DNA of 64,000 bases from contig NW_024104367.1 of NCBI RefSeq assembly GCF_003945595.2, positions 1,257,981 through 1,321,980 on the forward strand. Reading direction: 5' to 3'. Within the stretch, counting starts at the first letter, position 1. Every line of letters starts with the position of its first letter. Below the pieces are notes generated by a model. It was not told the DNA's origin. It ran no database searches and saw only the letters and a program-made list of their open reading frames with translations. Both the position numbers and the translations under genes were made by a program. The DNA is from Pipra filicauda (taxonomy: Eukaryota > Chordata > Aves > Passeriformes > Pipridae). Positions 35,265-44,688 of the stretch are shown here, piece after piece.

Positions 35265-35273
35265 ACTCACCGG
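35265..35273 (-). promoter_or_regulatory. Putative major splice donor in the leader
   Basis: The minus strand reads CCG|GTGAGT, with the GT at 35269-35270, about 40 bases before the gag start codon. A strong consensus donor in the right place to make a spliced env RNA. Use is inferred. Confidence 0.6.
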
Positions 35274-35362
35274 TCGACTGTGGCCACAAAACACGTCTCT
35301 CTCGGACGCCCGGTCGCAACCGCACCTCGGGAAGTTTCAGGTATCAAGTCGCACAGAGCAGG

Positions 35363-35380
35363 ATCACGTCGGGGTCACCA
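35363..35380 (-). promoter_or_regulatory. Primer binding site for tRNA-Trp
   Basis: The minus strand reads TGGTGACCCCGACGTGAT, which is complementary over all 18 bases to the 3' end of vertebrate tRNA-Trp. tRNA-Trp is the known primer of avian sarcoma-leukosis viruses; many mammalian betaretroviruses use a lysine tRNA instead. It starts two bases after the 5' LTR. Confidence 0.93.
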
Positions 35381-35382
35381 GA

Positions 35383-35699
35383 TGCCGCAATCAGGTCAGG
35401 ACTCTCAATGCAGGTACAAAAACAAGCTTCGCTTTATTGATTACAGAGGAGTATATATATCTGAGTATACACTTCAAACAGCTTCTGATTGGTTAGTTCT
35501 GAGCACACAGCTGGTGTTTCTGAGTTTTCTTTCAAGTCCCGTTATCGTACTTAAACATCCTGGTCTGTGACATCCCTCAAGTTTTACGGCTTTGTTTACT
35601 TCGTTTTCCTGCGCGTATAAGGTCACTTCGCCCTGGGTCAGTCACGACATCTTCTTGAAGAATGGCTTCCACATAACAGCGCCTGTTACTCCCGCAACA
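35383..35699 (-). repeat. 5' LTR of the provirus (317 bp)
   Basis: Identical in length and, by reading, in sequence to the 3' LTR (constant offset 7221). As the 5' copy it would supply the promoter for the full-length transcript. Two bases (TC) separate it from the primer binding site. Confidence 0.97.
35433..35492 (-). promoter_or_regulatory. 5' LTR core promoter and poly(A) signal
   Basis: In minus orientation: CCAAT at 35488-35492, the TATA-like run ATATATATA at 35452-35460, then AATAAA at 35433-35438. The TATA box and the poly(A) signal are only about 14 bases apart, so AATAAA lies at or before the expected RNA start and R must be very short. The transcription start is inferred, not seen. 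The same elements recur in the 3' LTR at 28212-28271. Confidence 0.75.
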
Positions 35700-35705
35700 C
35701 AGACT
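35700..35705. repeat. Target site duplication, right (provirus)
   Basis: CAGACT directly after the last LTR base; the partner of 28156-28161. Confidence 0.95.
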
Positions 35706-37324
35706 ATCACGAGCTGGGGTGGCAATAAAAATGGATGTTTCTTGTAATGGGCTTCAAAGCACTTGACAAAGATCACTACAAAGACAGTGCCTTGTTCTAA
35801 AATAGTTGATTGAACTGGCTTGCAAGTTACTGGTTCTAGTGTAGAGGCCTTTGCTCCTTGGATGTCAGAGGAGAAGATCATCTTGGCCCTTTATGTCTGT
35901 GGGTGGTAGTTACCTGACCACCGCCAGCCCAGTGCTCCTGAAAATGCTCTGACATGGCCCACAGGAGATCAGAGTTCCCTCCCACAGCCTTGTCTGTAAG
36001 CTCTGACAAAGCCTGCAGAGAAAGTCAGCCTGTGGTGCAGGAGCCACCTCTGACTCCTGTCAGTCAAACTTTGGCAGCTGTGCTCTCTGGGTTTTTTTTC
36101 TGGGGGTTTTGTAAATGGGTTTTCACCCCTTCACATTCCATTCTATACTCATTTTCTCATCTGCACCTTTCAAGGCACTACAGACTCTCTCAACACTCAG
36201 AAACCATCTTTCCATCACGCTTAACCTGGAGTTGGACTCCAGCCATCAGCTCTTCACTGAAAGGTTTCCAGCCCCTCAGCTCTCAGTTGCCCAACACTTC
36301 CTCCAGGCTTGTGGGACGTTTCTGTGTAACCCAGACTGTCAGTCGCTGCCCAGCACAGACTATTATTACACCGCCTGCATCATCCCTTTGCGTGGCTCAC
36401 TGGAGACAAATCAAATAACCGGGTACTGCAACTTAAATTAGAAAGAATAGACCACAGGAACAACTGCAGCGGTAGCAGGAGTGGCTATAAATAAAGGAAA
36501 ATGTTTCTCTTAGAAACCTTTGTGCCACAGAGGGAAACTGTAGCAGTGGTCCAGGATATTTTTGTTGCTGCTTTTTAATTTGAAATTTCATCTCTGGAAG
36601 CACTTACAGACGTAGAGGGTTGTGCAATGTTTTCACTCGCAGTACAGCGATTGCTAAGATTAGCACAGTAACAGATCTTTTCAGGGTAAATTGCATATAA
36701 TTAATAGGAAGCAGGAGGAAAAAAAAGAATAATTGTATTTAATCCAAATGCTAGTTAGTTGTCCCAGAAGGTGGAACCAGCACTACGGCCATGCTGAAGA
36801 GGGGCCCGTTCTGTTCAGCTGAGTAATAAACAACAATTATGTTCCCATATTGCAAATTCTGGTTTCCAATTTGTTTTACCAAAGTGCAGGGATATTCAAG
36901 ATGGAATTTCCTTCAGGTCCTTCCTAGCAACAGTGGAGATTATTGCTTTGTGCTTCTGGCTTGTCTCCCATCCAATGTCAAAGTTACAGGCATTAAAACA
37001 GCATTTCCCTGTGAAGGAGCTGCATAAAATCTGTACAACACAATTTACATTTTGGTCTCTGAGGCAGGACTTCATCAGGAATCCAAACCTGGCTCCAGTT
37101 CATCATTCCTGAAGAGAGGCCTCAACATCTCATGGAAGGAAAGAGCAATTCCTCTCTAGGTGGGCATACAGAGATTCAGCACCAGGACGAAAGCTCCTAC
37201 AGCCCAGACAGGGTTTCTGTGTCTTAAAAATCCTGTGACACCCCACAAGAGGTGATCCCATCTCTCATTCCAACATGAGTAATTACAGCCTTCTCCCTGA
37301 CCACTTTTGGAGTTCATGGTTAAT
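35706..37324. other. Unannotated stretch right of the provirus
   Basis: Nothing recognised. The DNA directly past the target duplication is the continuation of the sequence left of 28156, interrupted by the provirus. Confidence 0.4.
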
Positions 37325-37910
37325 AGGGGACCTAGGTGGGCAGTAGGTTGAGGGAGGTGATCCTCCCTCTCTACTCAGCCCTTGTGAGACCCCCACTGGA
37401 GCACTGCATCCAGCTCTGGAGCCCCCAGCACAAAAAAGACATTGACCTGTTGGAGCGAGTCCAGAGAAGGTCACAAAAATGCTCAGAGGAATGGAGCACC
37501 TCTGCTATGGAGACAGACTGGGAGAGCTGAGAGTGTTCAGCCTGGAGAAGAGATGGTTCTGGGGAGACCTTAGAGTACCTTACAGGACATAAATGAAGTT
37601 TATAAAAAAGAGAGAGACTTTTTTACATGGGCACATAGTGATAGGACAAGGGGGAATGGTTTTAAATGAAAAGAGGAGAGATTTATATCAGATGTTAAGG
37701 AGAAATTCTTTACTGTGAGGGTAGCGAGGCCCTGGCACAGGATGCCCAGAGAAGCTGTGGCTGCTCCATCCCTGGAAGTGTTCAAGGCCAGGTTGGATGT
37801 GGCCCTGAACAAGCTGGTCTAATGGAAGGTGTACCCACCCACAGCAGGAAGGATGGAACCAGATGGTCTTGAGGTCCTTTCCAAAGCCAAACCATTCCAT
37901 GATTCTATGA
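37325..37910 (+). mobile_element. CR1 3' region, 5'-truncated
   Basis: Sense CR1 with ACCCCCACTGGAGCACTGCA, CCAGCTCTGGAGCCCCCAGC, CATCCCTGGAAGTGTTCAAG, GCCAGGTTGGATGTGGCCCT and tail AACCATTCCATGATTCTATG. About 585 bp. A small deletion or rearranged patch lies around 37570-37620. Confidence 0.93.
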
Positions 37911-40900
37911 CCTGTGCTGAAGCCTCATTGCATTGATGAGCTTCCATCTTCCATCCCACTGAAGCACTTGAATTTCCCAGTGGATCATAAGGATACGGAG
38001 GGACAAGTCCACACATCTGCTTTACTCGACGTGTTTCTCAGCTCTTCACACCCCCACACAGACATTCCCCCCTGAAGCCCTTACGGCATCCCAATATTGC
38101 CAGATGCACAGCTCAATAAAAGTACCAAAATAAATCATTGCAGCCAAGGTTTCACTTAGCTGCTGTTATTAATCATTAGCAATAGCTATTGCTAATTAAT
38201 GTCATTACACATCACGACTATTAATCACAATCTGCTGATGCAAGGCATATTGTGTCTTGTAGATAAGAAAGAGGAAAAAAGCAAGTGAGCAATAACCAAA
38301 CTTGAAAATGATGATGGGCAGTGCTGGCAAATTCACCTTGCAAAATCCATGTTAAAATACATGAGACAACGTCCCTGCCTTGGTGCTGCATCTCAGCTGT
38401 GCTTGAGCAACACCACTTGTCACAAAACCACCAAAACTAGGCGTAGAGCCTTAATGCATTACTTAGTATATGACATCTTTTGATGATACAAGCTCTTAAA
38501 CCATGTGGGAATGAGATTTCAATTAAACTGTCTTTTCCATAGCACTATACTGGTCCCCACTCCCTCCCCAAGAACCCCCCCATGTTGCCATCTGTACATC
38601 AGGGTTTTCCAAACAGGGTTAAACTGTTCAGTTCTAACACAGGCTGTTGGGCTGTATGCAAAAATCACCCAGGAAATGCCCATGACCTTTGCCAGGTAGA
38701 AGGTGCAATTAGCTGACCCTAAAGATCAGCTGGGCCATGAAGTCTACAAAATGCTACAGTGCAGCAAATCATAAAGTGCTGGGTCATTAGGATGTGTTTG
38801 TCATTAGGATTTACTCATTAATCACTTTTTTTTTCATCACAAGGGAGGAAAGGGAGATTTCCTTCTTTTTATATTTTAACCTCAAGTAGAAATTTAAATG
38901 CAAGACTGGAATCAATTCTGCAGCTCACAAGATTGATTCGCCCAGACCTGAATTTGCAATATTTCCCCTTAAGCAGGCAGTGAGAGCTGCAAGCACTGCA
39001 GTATTCCTGGTTTCCCTGTGGTACAGGAGAGAGCTCACACAGAGCCTCCAGCTACCTGCCCTCACACTGATGGACATGGCCATTGCCTGCTCAGGGGTGA
39101 AATCTCTAGGCAGGAAGCTCTTGGCAGTGTTTATACAGAAATTCCCTGCAATAGGAGTCTCACAAAGGCACGGTGCAAAGAACAGGGCATATCTGCTGGC
39201 TTTGGGTCCGCAGACTCCAGGGCAAAGGGGTGCCAAGGGTAGCTGTACAGAGGAGAAGGTGTCAGTCCTCTTAAACAAGGTGTTTCTGCCACACGTTTGG
39301 ATGGCCACGTCTCCATCTGCCGCGGGAGAAGGGGCTGTTGGTCACAGTGGTGAGCTCATTAAAGCGAGATCAATAGAGATTTAATCTAATGCCGAGGATT
39401 ACTCGAAGTGGAATGCTCAATTAAGTGTGGAGGAAAAAAATGCTACACATGAAATGAATTGCCAGCTGATTTCCCTGCTTTATTTGGAATTTAGCCCAAT
39501 ATCAGGGAGGGCTGATAAGCTAAAGCAGAGCGGTGAAAAAACAGCTGGTGCCGGGGGCAGCGGTCAGCAAACACCAGTGAAATGTGCCACATCATTACTC
39601 ACACATTTTGCAGTGAGCTCCACAGGTACGTAGGGTTTGGCTGGGATTATGTACTTCCAATTTCCACTTTCGTTCACACCAGTGGCTCTAAGAATATTTG
39701 AAAGCTGCTAAGGTGAGGATTTGCATAAATGGGATTTGCCACGGCCCTCGGAAAAATGGGAAGAGTTAAGTGAGATGAGTGGTACAAAACTTGTCTTTTC
39801 TTGGCAGTTTTTCTGTAATCCGGCCCATTTCTCCCTCCCTGCTCCTACACCCCCCAAAATCGAAACTGCTGCCGCCTCCCCAGCTCCGTCACCTCTCCGA
39901 GCAGCGGCCATACAGGGACAAAGAGGATTCTGTTTTGAATGAAACATTTTATTCTCGAGGCACGAAAACGCAGGAGCAGGCAGGGAGCCAGGAAGCAAGA
40001 AAAGAGAAACATATTCGTTAATTAAAACAAGCACTGGTTGCTTTGAACTAAGAAAATCATGTTACAAAAAAAATGGAGCGATGAGTTCCCGGCCCCTGGA
40101 AGAACAGAACACGCTCCAGCCCCAGGAGGGGCAGCGGCACAGGGAGCTGCGTTGCGGCAGGAGCGGGGAGGAGCGCGGGATGCATTCCCCAAACTCACTA
40201 ATTGGCAGGCGCGGGGCCCCTGCCGCTCCCAGGGAGAATCCATCCGAACACGAACAGCTCTGCGGCCCGTTGGCACAATATCACAGCGATTTCTTCTTCC
40301 AGCAAGTCGCATTTAATCTCTGCCCAGACATTTCAAGGCAGAGCTGTCTTATTTCTCCCGTTACGGCAGGACACCTTCCCACGCCATTCCCTGGAGTCAG
40401 AGTTTTTGGGAGCGCAGCAGGACGAGGTCCAGCCAGTCACAAACCTCCCTCATGTGTCGTCTTCTTTTTCTCTATGAGCCCACGATTGCCTCTGAGAAGC
40501 TCAGCAATTTGTTATCCTGAATATTCCACCCCAGCTCCTACAATCTGCCCTCCCCTTCCTGAGGAGGGAGGTTAAAAACACCCAGAGGCTGCACATTGTG
40601 AGTGGTGGATGAAGCAGTGCTGCCTTCAAGGCTTTCCACATTCCTCTGTGTCCGGGATGGGAAAGGCCAAGCACAGAGTTATCTTCTGCTGCCTTTTACC
40701 ACCTACCCCTGGCCCAGTTTCTTTGCCATTTATCACTGTTGTTATCACTATTTATCACTATTATTATAATCTCTATTTATCTGTGGTCCAGGGTACACAG
40801 CAGGAGTCTTCCTCCCACTCCCCCTGTGCTGTTCTAAAGAGAGGGTGTGCTTTGTAGGGTGGTTCATGATGGAATCATGGGTGGGAAACCACGAGCCGTG

Positions 40901-41369
40901 GGTGGGAAAGCAGGAATGGCACCTGTGGCTACAGATTCCTCAAAACAACTGACTTTGGTATGTTTTGTTGCAATTCCCCACCAAGTGGGAACAGCAGTTT
41001 TGCAGGCCCCCAGCAGCAATCCCTCTGTTCTCTGTTCCTCTGCCTCTGCAAAGTTTTTCCGGGGTTTTCGACAAAGCTTTTTGAACTCAGACGAAGAAGA
41101 GCTACACTGGAACTGAGGGGGTTGCATTACCCCATCTGGCCCCAAACTGGGGAAAATGCCTGTGGTATTTGTAGGCTCTCCTGTCATTGCCCTCAGGACC
41201 CTCCCAGCTGATCCTGCTGAGAAGAAACTGTGTTCTCCTGGGATTATAATGCAGACAATTCTCACCCCACATCGAGGCCTCTGTAGCAAACTGGAAGAAC
41301 AACACAAAAACAGAGCTGTGTAGGATGAAACAGAGAGATTTGATGGAAAATTCCTCCAAAATTTTTTCA
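37911..41369. other. Unannotated stretch with candidate regulatory patches
   Basis: No gene recognised. It contains a perfect 22-bp palindrome in TAAT-rich DNA (38175-38196), a unique non-repetitive patch at 39340-39440, and a GC- and CpG-richer patch at 40081-40290. These are candidates for conserved non-coding elements, unproven. Confidence 0.4.
38175..38196. repeat. Perfect 22-bp palindrome with TAAT cores
   Basis: The half site ATTAGCAATAG is followed directly by its complement CTATTGCTAAT. It is surrounded by more TAAT/ATTA motifs (TTATTAATCATTAG, TAATTAATGTCATTA). Confidence 0.9.
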
Positions 41370-41374
41370 TACGT
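41370..41374. repeat. Target site duplication, left (second solo LTR)
   Basis: TACGT, repeated exactly at 41966-41970. Confidence 0.75.
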
Positions 41375-41965
41375 TGTAGTAGTTTGGTCTGGGCCTTCCT
41401 TGGTGACCAGTTTGTAACCAAGGAAGGGCCCAGATTTACCCAGTATTCCCTACGATTTTTTCGTAAGCCAGGCTATAAGAAGAAAGGAGGAAAGGCCTTT
41501 GCTCTCTTTCCTTCCGGCGGCTTGGAGGTGCAGGTTCCCTGCTGTTGAGTCTGTCATGTTGGGGAGCGAGGCCTGGTTAGGCCTTGCTGACCTTGGGAGA
41601 CGGAGGTTGCCGGCGATCGTTCCGGAGCGACTCTCGGTTGTCCCAGGAGAGTAGTGAGCTATTTCTTTGCTAATTCTTTTAGTTGCTAGATATTGGGCTA
41701 CTAATCAGGATATATATATTTTTTATTTTGGTTTTGTTCCTTTTCCCTTCCCCCTTCCTTTTCCCTTGTGAAAATTGTATGTATATTTTAATTGTATGTA
41801 ACTGTAACATAAGTGTAAATATATTTATATATATATTGCTTTAGCTGTCTCTCTCTTGTTTCGGTTTTCTTGGTTGTTTTTTTCCCTCTTCTCCCTGAGG
41901 TTTGGGGGGGACTTCTTGTGGTAAGGTTTGGAGACTTGGCAGGGAGCCAGCTTCAAACCATATCA
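41375..41965 (+). mobile_element. Solo LTR, second family, 5-bp target duplication
   Basis: A 591-bp element with TG...CA ends (TGTAGTAGTTTGGTC to CAAACCATATCA), flanked by TACGT on both sides (41370-41374 and 41966-41970). It contains a TATA box (GGCTATAAG, TATAA at 41474-41478), then a GC-rich region, then AT-rich DNA. The U3 carries a 17-bp nearly perfect inverted repeat (41388-41404 with 41417-41434, one bulge, 12-base loop). No second LTR or internal region is near, so it is a solo LTR. The 5-bp duplication suggests an ERVL-like element; I cannot name the family. Confidence 0.8.
41388..41434. repeat. Inverted repeat in the LTR U3
   Basis: TCTGGGCCTTCCTTGGT pairs with ACCAAGGAAGGGCCCAGA around the loop GACCAGTTTGTA. 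One extra G makes a bulge. Confidence 0.9.
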
Positions 41966-41970
41966 TACGT
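41966..41970. repeat. Target site duplication, right (second solo LTR)
   Basis: TACGT, the partner of 41370-41374. Confidence 0.75.
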
Positions 41971-44539
41971 TTGTGCAAGGGCATCCTGCAGGACACACTG
42001 TGGGATGTGGGGTCCAACATCCTGCCTTGTCCTGTCACTGCCAGTGTCGTGGGACCTGCTGACCTTTTGAGGGAACCAGCAGGGCTGGTGAACCTACCAG
42101 AATAATTTCAGTGGCAAAAATCCACACCAATGCTTCTGGCGTCAGCACATTGTCTATAGCTTGTAAAGTCTGGACTAAGAGCTCCAAAAGAGTGGCATTT
42201 GAAATGAAAAAAAAAAAAAACAAACCAAAAAATCCTACATTGAGGAATCTAAGCTCCTTAACACCATGACCAACACATTCCAGAGGCCAGCAGGTGTGAT
42301 ACTTTCTGTGGCATGAATAGACATGGAAATGGAATTTGGTAAGAGCTACCATGGGGTGCAAGGCAGAAAAGTTTGAGGGGCTTGCTAGTTGAGTGACAGT
42401 GACTACAAAACCCAGAATGCTTTAACCTTGTACAAATACAGCAGATAAATACAAAACAAACAGTGCTCCCTGGAAAAAAAGGGTAAATTATGAGAAAAAA
42501 ACTCAATATGATTTATGTATAACATTGATCTGTATGCCTGGTACTTTTACAGTCATAAATTCAAGACTTTCTGTAATGTTTTGGCAATGTTTTGTCTTGG
42601 GGTTATTTTGGAGCTGTTAGAGACAGAAAGTGCCCAACTTGGGTGACATTTGAAGTGGAAGTGGAGGTTTGCTGGTGCAATTCCACCCCAAACACAGCAT
42701 CACCTTCCAGTGGCCAAAGGGAATCAGCACTGGCCCCAATGCCTGTGTGATGTGTCAAGTGCCAGGATCAGTCTTCATACAGAAATACCACTGTGGCTCA
42801 ACACTCCCTTGAGCAGCCGAGCAGTATCTAATGCTTCCACTCTCCATGTCCTTGCTAGAGCCAGCAGCAGGAGAAGCTTTAAGAGATGAAGATAAATTCC
42901 CAGATCAGGAGTTTTCAAGGAGAAGAGTTAAGCAGCAGAATTCAACCCGGGATTGGTGCAAATGTGGCGTGTCTGCGCAGCCCTGGGCACCCTGCATTGT
43001 CCCCAGTCGTGCAATTCTTTGAAAACAAGCAACTTTTTGCAATTATTTGCTGGCATTCCATGAAAAGCAATGCCCCCTTCAATTCTTCCTTTCTGGGCTT
43101 TTTATTGAAACCAGGCAGTCAAAAATATTCCAGTTCTATTGGAAAAAGGACACAAGGATGGTTTTTGCCTGTGTGGCAATTTTCTTCTTCTTGCTCCTGG
43201 CGACAGCCTATTCTTCTGCAGGACTTGAACAATAAAGGTCTCAAACAAAGGCAGGTCTCACAGCTGGGGAAAGGACGCTTGAGGTCAGGGCTCCTTCCTT
43301 AACCCCCGGTGAGGTCAGTGTCATGGGTTGTGCTGGTCCTGCTTTCCTGGGTGAGACTCTGCACAGCCTGTGGGAACTGATTCACCAAGCCCAGGGGGGA
43401 AGGAATTACAAGATCTCCTGCAGGATGGGGTTCGCAGTGCTCTCAGACCACTGGGATTCAGCCCCTCGTGCTGCAGAGAGGCCGCCTCCACCAAGGCCCG
43501 TGCCAGCCCTGGGCTGAGAGACTCCCTCCACCACTCTAATCTGACTCCTCTGCTTAAAAGTAATTTTTAAGCCACAATTTTAGACTTCCTGACTGAGTGG
43601 GGATTTTTTAAACAACATTTTCTGAGCCAAATCCATCAATTTAGGAAAACTCACACATACAGAAATGCACAAATATATAATCTGTGTGCAGTTCTGTACC
43701 ACTCAATAACACGTTTTTTTTTTTCCCTTTGGACTCCACAGCCCCTCTTTAACATGGAAAACCCATTTGTCTACCTCACTGGATACTGAGTGGATGAATA
43801 CATTAACTGCTTTGCAGCACGTTGGCCTGGTTTATTCCTGGTCAGGAACATCAGCATATCTGCACCTCAGCCAGACTCTGGGAAATCAGTGAACCACGTA
43901 AACCACAGCACCGTGGGGAGACTGAAGTGAGCTAATGCTCAGCTCATACAAACCACGTGGTGATTGAAACTCAGGAAAAGAAACTGATGACAGAGCCAGG
44001 TAAAACTGGCACAATCCAGTGTATTCGTGGAGTTAAACTCCTATCTTCCATGGCAAGGTGAGACAAAAATGGCAGGCTGTCATCGCTCTCTCTATTTTTA
44101 TTTCCTCCCTGTCACTCAGTACCAAAATGCCTTTTTTGTTGGAAATTCTGTCTGGTCCATCCCAAAGGTGGTGCCTGGTGCCTCCTCTTGCTGCTCTGAA
44201 GCCTTCCTGCCTCCCTTTCACGGGCACAGACATTTTCATGAAATAGTAGTGAGCAGAACCCCCAAACCAGCCACCACAGAGACATCTCCTGCTGTGTAAC
44301 TTGGGAGGGACTTCACACTCTCAGACTATCATTTCAGTCCCTGGAATCTTCCATGGTGGGAGTTCAGCAAGAGCCAAAGGCATTTCTCCTTGCAAACAAC
44401 ATTGCAAGGCACTTCTCTCTGCCTCCCCATTTACAGTAGAGCTCCCACTTTCTCTTTCTTACCATGTTCTTTTTACCCCTTTTGAACTCATGCGGCAACA
44501 CACATCTTCCCCAGTGGTGGCTTAGTAATGGGTTTGGCT
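41971..44539. other. Unannotated stretch
   Basis: No gene recognised. A run of about 14 A with a following A/C-rich patch (42208-42235) is the only simple-sequence feature. Confidence 0.4.
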
Positions 44540-44688
44540 TAAACCACTTCCTCTTGCCCTGTCACTCCATGCCCTTGTCCAAAATCCCTCTCCAGCTTTT
44601 TCAGGTACTGGAAGGGTCAATAAGGCCTCCCCAGAGCCTTCTCTTCTCCAGGCTGAACAACCCCAATTCTCTCCACAGATACAGAACT
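44540..44688 (-). mobile_element. CR1 internal fragment (lacks its 3' end)
   Basis: Antisense CR1 3'-region piece: CCTCTTGCCCTGTCACTCCA, then CCCTCTCCAGCTTTTTCAGG, then CTTCTCTTCTCCAGGCTGAA. The usual 3' tail is missing on the left, so it is a deletion remnant. Confidence 0.82.

Larger units (their letters stand above)
28162..35699 (-). mobile_element. Complete class II (betaretrovirus-like) endogenous provirus
   Basis: A 7.5-kb provirus on the minus strand, LTR to LTR. It has TG...CA ends, identical-looking 317-bp LTRs, and a perfect 6-bp target duplication CAGACT on both sides (28156-28161 and 35700-35705). Order along the minus strand: LTR, tRNA-Trp primer site, splice donor, gag, dUTPase-protease (-1), pol (-1), env, polypurine tract, LTR. 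A dUTPase domain in the pro frame and successive -1 shifts are the betaretrovirus plan; the primer tRNA and Env type are shared with avian alpharetroviruses. The LTR identity points to a very recent insertion. The only lesion seen in the coding regions is one TAA at the start of pol. Confidence 0.96.

Noticed and set aside
35642..35881. Minus-strand frame entering the 5' LTR with the same C-terminus as Env
   Set aside because: It is the env tail coding sequence repeated in the 5' LTR U3, fused by chance to flanking host DNA.
40864..41421. 185-codon minus-strand open frame
   Set aside because: It runs into the solo LTR starting at 41375 and has no conserved domain.
42208..42221. A run as the tail of a processed pseudogene
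   Set aside because: No coding remnant upstream and no flanking duplication.
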